Source: Blastocystis hominis
Lineage: Eukaryota > Sar > Bigyra > Opalinata > Blastocystidae
DNA: 64,000 nt
Reading direction: 5' to 3'
NCBI RefSeq assembly: GCF_000151665.1
Contig: NW_013171832.1
Span: forward strand, 62,001 to 126,000
In this document: in pieces, positions 55,873-64,000 of the stretch
Layout: each line of letters starts with the position of its first letter
How positions within the stretch are numbered: position 1 is the first letter of the stretch
Notes under the pieces: generated by a model
Database searches by the model: none
What the model was told of the DNA's origin: nothing
What the model saw: the letters and a program-made list of their open reading frames with translations, nothing else
Position numbers and translations under genes: made by a program

Positions 55873-58269
55873 TCAACACTTCGTCACTTTGAATACGGGA
55901 AGCATCATCGGCGTGATTTCGACGCGTACCTTCACTCCAGACACGTCCTCCCGTTTTTCCTCTTCATCGCCATCTTTCATCACGGCCATCATCTGTTTTC
56001 CTGCCAAAATATTCATCAACGCCGACTATTCATCACGCCTCTCCCTCTCGCCTACTCTCTGCAGCATTAAGCAGTCCTCTCTCACCATGGTCTCGCTAAT
56101 CACCGAGCTTCGTTGTCGCAGCTGCACAGCGCCGCGCTGTGTTTCCTCAAACGACGAAATCGCCTGCTGGAGGAGCTCGCGAGGCCGGTAGCGCGGGTTT
56201 TGGAGGTTGGTTTGGAAGTCTGCGAAGGAAGGTTTTGGGAACAAACCGGAGTTCAAAACGACGAGAATGCGCTGCTCGAACAAGATTTCGGGGGATGCGA
56301 AGAGCGGAGAGGACGAAGGGAGCAGTCCCGAGCGAAGCGTCGCGACGAAAAGCTACGGGGGAGAGAGAGAGCGAAGAGAAAACGAAGAGAAGGCCGCGCA
56401 GATAGGGAAGCAGAAGCGTCCAGACGTCGGTGAGCAGCGGCGTGACCTCCACGGCCTTCGCTGGCTTCGCTGGCTTCGCAGCTTTGGATTGTTTGGATTG
56501 CTTGGATTGTTTGTTGGCTTTGGAAGAAGAAGAAGAAGAAGAAGAAGAAGCGTTTGGTTTGGTGTCCGTGGGGACTGTTTGTTAGAAAAAACAAGCGCAA
56601 ACGGATCGAATAGCGCGCCTCGTATTCACGAAACTGCGCTACGAGCTGGCTGAAGAACCAGAGCATCGCGGGGAGCTCGACGCGCGTCCACAAACCCAGT
56701 CGCAGCTCGTAGAGGAGGAAGCAGAGACAGAGATAAAACGCGATGAGGCAGGGGAAAAAGGAAAGTTTGTGCCGCGCCTCCGCGCTGAAGGGCTGCTTTT
56801 TGTCGGTTTTCTGCGTCTGCAAGGCGTCGAGAAGCTGCGAGAAAGCGAGAAAGCGAGGCGTACGGCGTTGGAGAGAATGACGAACGCGGGGATGCGCGCG
56901 TCGAGCTTGCGATGAATGGCGTGTGCGGAGTGGAAGAAAAGCTGAACGAGCGATTCGACGTTCTGGACGTGAGAGAAAAGCGGAACGAGCGACGAGTTCG
57001 ACGTCGCGAGCGACGGATTCGAGGGATTTCTGGCGCAGCACGGTGACATCGCAGTGACAAGTGCGGCTAAAGAGATCGATGAGAGCGAATTTGGGCGCGT
57101 AGAGAACGCGGAAGCATTTCTAGAGGATGAAAAACGCGGAGAGGAAGAGCGACGAAGAGGAAGGAGCGAAGGAAGGGGTAGAGAGAGTGAAGAGAAAGCT
57201 GCGTTAACTCGCGGAGAAGAGCGAGGAGATCGGATTTGGAGGTGAGAAGAAGGAGGTAATCGAGTGTGATGTGGAAGGAAGATTCGAGTTGGCGGATGGA
57301 GGTTTGGAAGGGGAGAGAAACGGGGAAACGCGAGGGAACCGTCGTGGAAACGAAGCGGGAGAATCGATCATCGAAATAAGTGCTGGATGAAGAGGAGAGC
57401 GTGGGATCGGTGGAATAAAAAGAGCTCTAGAAGCAATGAATGGAGGAAAAAAATGAAAACGAAGCGCGAAAACGCGGGGAAAAGCGAATTCAGTTGCGAA
57501 CGGAGCGAAGAAACCCGCTCTTTGGTGAGTTTGTCCAGCTCGGAGAAGAGCTGGTTCAGCGAATCCAGTATGCGGAGGTGGGACAGGAGCTTGGAGCGCG
57601 TTTCGGTCGTTTCCTGCATTGAAAGAACGGCATGCAGCACATTCTTTTCATCGAAGGTGAGATTCGTTCGATCCGGCAAGAATTGGCAGGATAGACTGAA
57701 CTCGTCCGGCTACGCATGATTTCACACACAAGCAGCCACTTCGCTGACCACATATTCCGACATGAGGCTATGGATCGCGCTGATAAGCCAGGTGTAATCC
57801 ATAACCAGCTTTAACAAGATCCGCAGACGCAGAGTCTGCTCACTCGCCTCCGCTGTTTGATCTGCCTCGAGCGTGCTCCGAAATAGAAGCAACAAACGAT
57901 CCTTCACCTGCGCGTGCATATACACAACACGCAGCATGCAGTGGTTCAGATTATCGCCTGCAATCCAGGAACTGAACGAAGAGAACAAACACTCTGCGAT
58001 TTGCAACAACGTTTCCTCGTCCGGGTAGAAATTAATCGAATCTATTCATTATGTGTCAACAGGAACAAACCATGTTCCAGACGCTCCTCGATGGTCTCAA
58101 ACCCAACGAGCCCCAGTCCACTATCCACCTTTTTGTCCATAATATCGATAGAACGCATCGACGCCTCGTAGTTGAACGCGTCGCTTGCAATGAACGAGCC
58201 ATCACTGATTTCGCTGGCCGCTTCGCGGAGCAGCTGCGTGATGTCTCTCCACTCCTTGGTAGACTGCAT
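55873..58269 (-). CDS. NAA35: N-alpha-acetyltransferase auxiliary subunit NAA35 (Mak10)
   Basis: Ribosome-anchoring subunit of NatC, which acetylates Met-hydrophobic N-termini. Start: ATG at 58269. The opening STKEWRDITQLLREAASEIS and MRSIDIMDKKVDSGLGLV match the Mak10 signature (SAIEMMDPKMDAGM in human). Next come ECLFSSFSSWIAGDNLNHC and TLRLRILLKLVMDYTWLISA, then LLYELRLGLWTRVELPAMLW with FFSQLVAQF. After a Lys/Ser linker coded by a GAA repeat (56.53-56.55 kb) come VLNSGLFPKPSFADFQ and the end MMLPVFKVTKC. Many short introns; several in 56.1-57.3 kb were not individually placed. The last codons are TGT TGA, and cleavage after the T of TGA would remake it as TAA. Dynein ends 33 bp upstream of the ATG. 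Confidence 0.87.
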
Positions 58270-58301
58270 GAAAAAGAAAAGTGTTTCAAACAAATAAACC
58301 A

Positions 58302-61300
58302 CTACGCTTGTCTCCATGCAATGAACGCCACAGCTCTCTGTCTCCACATATCCTCCGAGATCGACTCCACGTGCGGCATCTCCACCACCGCAAGCAATTC
58401 GGCTCTGGATTCATTCAAATAAATCGGCACTTGCACCGTATTTTCCTTTCCTCCCTTCTCACACTTCCACTCGAACAGCACCACTTCCAACAAACATCGA
58501 ATCTCATCGCTCGGCACGAGCCTTCCTCCTTCCCACTCCGCGCCTTCCAGCATCAGCTGATGCACCAAAAACGCGTTCGGCCGCTCCGCGAGCAACTCGT
58601 CGCAATGATCCACCTCCTCCTGCATGAGCGGTTTCAGCGACAATTTCACATCGTCGAGCGCCCATCCGTTGCTCTGCGCGACCTGCTGCCCCATCGCCGT
58701 GATGAACGCCTCGGGGTGGAACAGCCCGCCGAGCCAGATGCCGGATCTGCGGATTTGATCGAGCGATTGAATCGAAAGTTCCGCGAAGTGCTGGCAGCGC
58801 AGCGTGAAGTCCTGCATCCACAGCGCACAGTTCTCGCGCTGCGTCGACAGTCCTGCGGCGATCCAGTGCTCCGGAACGTGGTCCTGCGCGATCTGCCGGA
58901 GCAGCAGCCGTAGCGGATGCGTGGACTGGATTTTGTTTTGGCTCCACGCGAGGAGGAGCTTCAGATCGTCGACGATGCAGCGCTGTTGGCGTCGCATGAG
59001 CTGCAGCTCGCGCGCTAGGCAGCGGTAGAGCGGGTTCTGGAGGAGAGCGGCGGTGGGCTCGGGCTCGCGGACCTGGACGATGAGGAGAGAAAGCCACTGC
59101 TCGATGGAGGCGGTGCAGGAAGCGAGCCAGTGCGAGGAAGACGAGGCGAAAGCGTCGGATTCGGAGGGCGACGGAGAGGCGAGGAGCGACGCGGACACGT
59201 CGAGATCGTCCTGGATTTGGAGCAGGCCGCGGAGAATCGAGGCGCCCTGCGTGGAGAGAAGACGCTGCTCGGCGGTGGCGGGGAGGCCGAGCCAGACGGG
59301 GCTGTTGTAGACGGGGAGCGAGTCGGTCCAGAGCTCGAAGTCGCGCTTGGTGGTGCCCTCGGGCGCGAAGATTTGCTCGAGCGTGCCGTTGGGATGGACG
59401 TACTGGACGAGCGGGAAGCGCGAGTCGAAGGCCTGCGGGACGAAGAGGCGGCGGATGAGGGAGTGGAGGAGCTGGTCGTCGAAGGGGTTGTCGACGCGGC
59501 CGCCGTAGAAGGAGTCGCTGAGCAAGCGGCTGATGGCCGTCCAGTTGAGCGCGGAGGGATCGATGTGGGTCAGACCACGACTCGCCGCGTTGAGTAAGCG
59601 GTCGATCACCGAGAGCGAGCACTTCAAGTCCGCCTCGCTGAACTCGTAGTACTTCGTCCAGCCCACCGGGACGTAGCGAAGCCGCTCCTCCACGACCGCG
59701 TGCAGCCAGAGCAGAAGGAAGCACACGCGGCAGCGCTCCACGGGCTTCGCCTCCATCGCGGACGCGGGGATCGCGTTCAGCGAGTGCTTCAGCGACGCGC
59801 GGATTCCGGTGGGCGTTTCAAAGACGAGGGTGTAGCAGAGACGCAGCACGGAGGGCGGGAGCTTGGAGGAGATCTCGCTGGTCATGAAGAGCCGGAAGGA
59901 AGCGCTGGGGCGCATCGTGAAGATCATTTTCTCGAGCGTGGAGAGCCACTCGGGGCAGAGATGCACGTTGCGAAGCAGCACGGCGCTGCCGCGCTTCGCT
60001 GCGCTCGTGATGAGCTTCTCGGCGTCCGCGTAGGACTCCGCGTTACCCATTGCGATCGTGTCGAGCGGACGGTTGAGGTCCTGGTAGAGCTGCTCGACCT
60101 TCTTGCTGGCGTCGTAGCCGGGCTGCGAGCAGAGCAGGAAGGGACGGTCGGCGCGGGCTTCTTCCTCGACGAGCGTCTCGAGATTGTATGCTTCCTCGGA
60201 GAAGAACTGCGGGTCGACGAGCTCCATCACCACGAATTCGATCGCCGAGATGAGCAGCTCGGGGCGGAGCTCTTTGATGAGGAGCAGCCAGCGCCAGAGA
60301 CAGCGGCCGTGCGACCATCCGTTCTCGCCGAGCTCGTCGATGATGGGCTTCAGCTCGTCCAAGGGAGCGTTCATGAACGTGTCCGACCAGTACTTCGATC
60401 GCTGCAGCAGCAGCTTCTTGAGATTGTTGGTGTGGTCGAGCGAGAGATGCAGCAGAATCTGCGACTCCTGGTCTTCGTTCAGCAGGTCGCCGAACACCGC
60501 AGTCACGAACTTCTCCGCCGAATCGTCGACCGTCACCAGCGTGCCGCGCAGCAGCAGCTGCAGCTCGGAAGGCTCGGCTTCTTCGCGCGTGTTCTGCACG
60601 AAGAGCTGGCACATGCGCAGCGCCAGAATGTGCGCGTCGAGATGCTTCAGTCCGCGAGCGACGCGCGCGTAGACCTTGCGGTAGAGCGCGCGGATGAGGA
60701 CGGAGACGCGCTCGGACTGGGAGGGCGAGGAGTTCTCGCTGTTGCTGCTGTTGAGCACCGCGTGGAGAATGTCGAGGAAGAAGTGGAGGTTGTAGCGATA
60801 CAGGAAGAACACGTGGTGCAGACTCTCCAGCACGAAGTAGAGACGCGAGCAGGTCTGCGAGAGCGGCTGGTAGATGCAGGAGGACTCGCGGATGGAGTTC
60901 ATCACCGCGTCGGACTGGCTGATTTCGTAGGTGATCGTCTGGGCCTCGTGCTTCAATTGCTCCATGCTGTTCATCACGTTGTCGTTGTCGAGGATGTTGC
61001 CCTGCACGCTGCTCAACGAGATCAGGAGCTGCTCCTCCAGATCGCGAAGCCGCGCCTGGTATTCGCCCTGCAACTGAAGCAGGTCGTTTCGCCGGCTGTA
61101 CAGCTCGGGCGCCTCCTTCTGCAGAATGATGTTGAGACATTGGTCCTGGAGGGATGACAGCGTCATCGTGAAGTTCACGAAGGTGACGCGGGAGCAGAGA
61201 TCGGGCGGGAATTGATGCGAAGAGTCGCGCGTGGTGAGGAAGAGATTGAACGACGGCGAGAAATCGATGTCCTGGTCGCCCAGACGAATGAGCGTTCGGC

Positions 61301-64000
61301 CGCCCTCCTTGTGGAACTCCTTGTTGAGGAGAGGGTTCAGCACGGGATCCGCGTTTTCCACGTCCTGCACGATCAGAATCGAGCCGAAGCGCAGCGCGGA
61401 TTCCAGCAGTTTGATGAAGTTTTTGTCCAAGAAGGAGGTCTTGATCACGCGATCATTGTTGAACGTGTTCATGATGTAGTTCACACCCTGCCCGCTCGGG
61501 TCGATCAGCAGCGGATAGCGATTGAATCGGTTGAGAATGATCGCGTTCTGCATGCACAACTCGTCCGCCGGCAGGCCGTCGGACTGCCACTGCAGCCGCG
61601 CCTTCGACGTGGAGAGATACGTCGTGGTGTCGAAGTGCTCGTTGAACGGAATGCAGAGATCGCGAAGAAGCGACTGGCACTCCGTGAACAGCATCGCGCG
61701 GTGATGCTGGTCGAAGAAGCCTCCATACGTGATGAACGACGCGCCCAGAAGGCAGTCGCCGATCATCCACGCGAGCTCCTTCTCGAATTCGAACGAACTT
61801 TCCTTCCATCGCTTCTGCTCCGACTCCAGCGACTCCAGCAACCGCGCGCTGCGCTCCAGCTTCTCCATGACCGCCTTGATTTCGATCGAAATCTGCTGCG
61901 TCCGCTGCGCCATCAGCGTGTATTCCTGCGTGTATCCGTCGATCTCCGCGTTCAGTTTGCCCAGCTCCGCCACGCACTCGTCGTGCTGCTGCCGCAGCTG
62001 GTTGCTCTTCTGCGTTAAGAACTCCATCTCGTCGTTCAGCGGCTTCACGCGCTGCAGGATGTACGAATACTCCAGCTGCGACTTCACCCAGTTGTAGAGC
62101 GGCCCGCACACTTTCGAGCTCCGCACCGCCGTTTCGTACGTGAACCCGGGCGTTTTCATGATCATCGAGGCTTCTTCCGCGGCTCGCCGCGTGATTTGCT
62201 TGGTCTCGAAGTTCACGATCGTCTGAATGAACGAATCCTTCCGGATCGTCTTCTGGATCTCCTTCCAGGTCCCCGACTCCTCGCCGATCAAGCAGCAGAC
62301 CGCCTGGATCGTCAGCTGCACGTTCTGCGGCGGCCGCATCATCGACCGGATCTCGTTCAGCTGCGTCTTGTTGATCTCTTTCACCGTCGCTTTCGCCTCT
62401 TCCAGCAGCGGCTCCACGCGGCTCAGCTCGCCGTTCACGCGAGCTCGCTTCTCCTTGATCTCTCCGTACTTCGCTTGCAATTCCTGCGCCAGCTCCGTCG
62501 CGGCTTTCTGGTTCTGCGTCGCCTGCTCCTTCTTCTCGATCACCTGCTTCAGCTTCAAAGCCGCGGCTTCGTTCGCAGCGTCCAACTCCACCTTCTTGTG
62601 GGAGACCTGCTCGCGAAGCACGCGCACTTGCTCCTCCGTTTCGCGCAGCTTGTTGAGACCCACAACGAGATGCTTCTGCTGGTCTTCCAGCTCCTCGCGC
62701 TTGTGCTGAACCAGCGCCAGATAGTGATTAATGAAATCCAAATAATCGCGGGGCGAGCAGTAGCAGCGCGTGTCGTTGCCCTTCTCCTCGTCCAGACGCA
62801 CGACGGCTTGGTGCACGAAGAGAATCGCGGTGGTCACGGCGTCGTGGATCGTCAAATGCACCGTCGGATCCACCGCAGACACGCCCCACGACTTCGCAAT
62901 GAGCTCTTCTGCGCGCTTGGACGGCGCGTAGGAGTCCGAAACGTCCAGACTGATGCTCGTCGTGAAGTACTGCGAGACCTGGAGCAGAGCGTCGCGATCC
63001 CACGTGCCGAACCAGTCCACCACGCAGCGATTGAACAGCGCGGGGGAGCTCGCGGCGCGGTCCCGGAAGTCGCCATTGGCGGGATTCATTGTGAACACCA
63101 CGTGGAGATTGCGCTGCACGCGCAGCGTGAACCATTTGAACAATTCCTCGGCGGAATCCATGATGAGTCCTTCGCGCGTCGCCGCTTCGCGACACGCCGA
63201 CATGAGCGAAATCATATCATCGCCCTCGTACAGCCCGGGCACTTCGCCACTGGCCAGCAACGCGTTCATTCGCTCCAAGAAGCCGGTAGACAAAATGTTG
63301 GACTCATCGAAAATGAAGCAGGTCTGCTCGCCATCCACTCCTGCTTGCCGCATCACTTGGCGCAAGTCGTCGTCGAAGCTGTCCAGCGTGTAGCGACGAC
63401 TCACTTTGATTTGGAACACCGAGATCGCGTTCATCCACGCCACGAACCGCGTGAGAACCGTCTTTCCCGCGCCGCTGTCTCCGACTAAAAGCAAATGGCC
63501 CAAGGACTGGCGAAGCACGCGGTCGATTCGAATCACGTGCTCCAGCACATCGTCGAAAAGAACCAGAGGCACGTTGAGCTCTTCGTCGTTAAACACGCGC
63601 AGACGCGACTCCAAATAGCGACGCAGCGTCTCGCGGTCCACGCTCTGGTAGGTCCCGTTCAGCCAGCGCGTGTAGAGAATGGGACGCTGCAGAACCGCGG
63701 GGCGGATCGACGGGAACGTGGATTGGATCACTTCGTCGAGCGTCTGCTGGCACCACTGCTTCTCCTCTGCAGTGACCAGGCGGTCGCAGAAGAGACGGAG
63801 CGCTTCGTGCGCGGCGAGGCGAATCAATTCGTCAGGAGTCACGTCCGATACGTCCTCGAAGGCGTTGTGCAGAGCGCGGACCCATCGAGAGAGCTCGCGA
63901 GGCGAGTACACGTACTGCGGCTGCTGCTCCAGCGAGAATCGGCGCTTGTTCTGCTCGTAGAAGTCGACCATGACCTGCGTGAGGGCCTGGTACTGCGATG
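58302..64000 (-). CDS. Cytoplasmic dynein 1 heavy chain, C-terminal 1.9 kDa-residue half (partial)
   Basis: Motor subunit for minus-end-directed transport. About 1,900 residues are visible and the frame runs off the window end, so the Met at 63971 is internal. In order: YVYSPRELSRWVRALHNAFE of AAA3/AAA4, AAA4 P-loop LLLVGDSGAGKTVLTRFVAW and Walker B CFIFDESNIL, VVFTMNPANGDFRDRAA, the antiparallel coiled-coil stalk (about 62.7-61.8 kb) with the microtubule-binding head near 62.1-62.4 kb, AAA5 NRYPLLIDPSGQG, LGDQDIDFSPSFNLFLTTRD, PPDLCSRVTFVNFT, AAA6 QPGYDASKKVEQLYQDLNRP, and the C-terminal domain ending DMWRQRAVAFIAWRQA. It matches DYNC1H1 better than axonemal chains. No intron in 5.7 kb; GC-rich. 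Encoded TAG at 58302-58304. Confidence 0.97.
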   Translation of the reverse strand, partial: SQYQALTQVMVDFYEQNKRRFSLEQQPQYVYSPRELSRWVRALHNAFEDVSDVTPDELIRLAAHEALRLFCDRLVTAEEKQWCQQTLDEVIQSTFPSIRPAVLQRPILYTRWLNGTYQSVDRETLRRYLESRLRVFNDEELNVPLVLFDDVLEHVIRIDRVLRQSLGHLLLVGDSGAGKTVLTRFVAWMNAISVFQIKVSRRYTLDSFDDDLRQVMRQAGVDGEQTCFIFDESNILSTGFLERMNALLASGEVPGLYEGDDMISLMSACREAATREGLIMDSAEELFKWFTLRVQRNLHVVFTMNPANGDFRDRAASSPALFNRCVVDWFGTWDRDALLQVSQYFTTSISLDVSDSYAPSKRAEELIAKSWGVSAVDPTVHLTIHDAVTTAILFVHQAVVRLDEEKGNDTRCYCSPRDYLDFINHYLALVQHKREELEDQQKHLVVGLNKLRETEEQVRVLREQVSHKKVELDAANEAAALKLKQVIEKKEQATQNQKAATELAQELQAKYGEIKEKRARVNGELSRVEPLLEEAKATVKEINKTQLNEIRSMMRPPQNVQLTIQAVCCLIGEESGTWKEIQKTIRKDSFIQTIVNFETKQITRRAAEEASMIMKTPGFTYETAVRSSKVCGPLYNWVKSQLEYSYILQRVKPLNDEMEFLTQKSNQLRQQHDECVAELGKLNAEIDGYTQEYTLMAQRTQQISIEIKAVMEKLERSARLLESLESEQKRWKESSFEFEKELAWMIGDCLLGASFITYGGFFDQHHRAMLFTECQSLLRDLCIPFNEHFDTTTYLSTSKARLQWQSDGLPADELCMQNAIILNRFNRYPLLIDPSGQGVNYIMNTFNNDRVIKTSFLDKNFIKLLESALRFGSILIVQDVENADPVLNPLLNKEFHKEGGRTLIRLGDQDIDFSPSFNLFLTTRDSSHQFPPDLCSRVTFVNFTMTLSSLQDQCLNIILQKEAPELYSRRNDLLQLQGEYQARLRDLEEQLLISLSSVQGNILDNDNVMNSMEQLKHEAQTITYEISQSDAVMNSIRESSCIYQPLSQTCSRLYFVLESLHHVFFLYRYNLHFFLDILHAVLNSSNSENSSPSQSERVSVLIRALYRKVYARVARGLKHLDAHILALRMCQLFVQNTREEAEPSELQLLLRGTLVTVDDSAEKFVTAVFGDLLNEDQESQILLHLSLDHTNNLKKLLLQRSKYWSDTFMNAPLDELKPIIDELGENGWSHGRCLWRWLLLIKELRPELLISAIEFVVMELVDPQFFSEEAYNLETLVEEEARADRPFLLCSQPGYDASKKVEQLYQDLNRPLDTIAMGNAESYADAEKLITSAAKRGSAVLLRNVHLCPEWLSTLEKMIFTMRPSASFRLFMTSEISSKLPPSVLRLCYTLVFETPTGIRASLKHSLNAIPASAMEAKPVERCRVCFLLLWLHAVVEERLRYVPVGWTKYYEFSEADLKCSLSVIDRLLNAASRGLTHIDPSALNWTAISRLLSDSFYGGRVDNPFDDQLLHSLIRRLFVPQAFDSRFPLVQYVHPNGTLEQIFAPEGTTKRDFELWTDSLPVYNSPVWLGLPATAEQRLLSTQGASILRGLLQIQDDLDVSASLLASPSPSESDAFASSSSHWLASCTASIEQWLSLLIVQVREPEPTAALLQNPLYRCLARELQLMRRQQRCIVDDLKLLLAWSQNKIQSTHPLRLLLRQIAQDHVPEHWIAAGLSTQRENCALWMQDFTLRCQHFAELSIQSLDQIRRSGIWLGGLFHPEAFITAMGQQVAQSNGWALDDVKLSLKPLMQEEVDHCDELLAERPNAFLVHQLMLEGAEWEGGRLVPSDEIRCLLEVVLFEWKCEKGGKENTVQVPIYLNESRAELLAVVEMPHVESISEDMWRQRAVAFIAWRQA

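Noticed and set aside
59700-63488. Plus-strand open frames of 430-485 codons
   Set aside because: Antisense shadows of dynein with the same codon-bias artefact.

Overview
This is a nuclear contig of Blastocystis, a gut-dwelling anaerobic stramenopile, or of a very close relative. Three sequence signs agree. (1) The genes are packed with tiny spliceosomal introns: about 60 were placed by hand, nearly all 27-38 nt, and many exactly 30 or 31 nt. (2) Most 3' ends carry TGTTTGTT or a near variant, about 5 nt downstream of the inferred cleavage site. (3) At least ten genes have no genomic stop codon at the expected protein end. Instead the last base before cleavage is an in-frame T, so the poly(A) tail would complete TAA. 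Points 2 and 3 are the polyadenylation-created stop system described for Blastocystis (Klimes et al. 2014). A ferredoxin with an organelle presequence and a mitoribosomal protein fit its mitochondrion-related organelle.

Layout. 1-3.7 kb: ELP6-like (-), CWC27 (-), QTGAL/B3GNTL1 (+). 3.8-16.4 kb: one giant TRRAP/Tra1 gene (-). 16.5-28.6 kb: PROPPIN/WIPI (+), Rad6-type E2 (-), CD39-type apyrase (+), MSH5 (+), TSR3 (+), an unrecognised coiled-coil/helical gene (+), ADAT1 (-), a single-pass membrane protein (+), [2Fe-2S] ferredoxin (-). 28.7 kb: tRNA-Phe. 28.9-32.3 kb: AT-rich RING/MORN-like gene (-) with a 24-bp tandem repeat. 32.8-45.0 kb: AAAP transporter (-), mS23 (+), Cys-rich/ankyrin protein (+), ubiquitin-like/coiled-coil protein (-), H+-pyrophosphatase (-), a helical hypothetical (+), uL2 (-). 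45.2-53.4 kb: glycogen phosphorylase (-), NELF-C/D-like (-), Snu114/EFTUD2 (+). 53.4-54.5 kb: AT-rich gap with no recognised gene. 54.6-64 kb: QTRT2 (-), NAA35 (-), cytoplasmic dynein heavy chain (-, running off the window).

Shared themes. RNA processing and modification is heavily represented: CWC27 and Snu114 (spliceosome), TSR3 (18S rRNA), ADAT1, ELP6, QTRT2 and QTGAL (tRNA anticodon loop). TRRAP and NELF-C/D act in transcription; CWC27, TSR3 and NAA35 are otherwise typical core eukaryotic genes. Convergent neighbours often share one short palindrome holding a TGTTTGT-type signal on each strand. GC-rich genes (Snu114 3' half, H+-PPase, dynein) are nearly intronless, unlike their intron-dense AT-richer neighbours. 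No transposon, CRISPR array, viral sequence or bacterial-type operon was seen.
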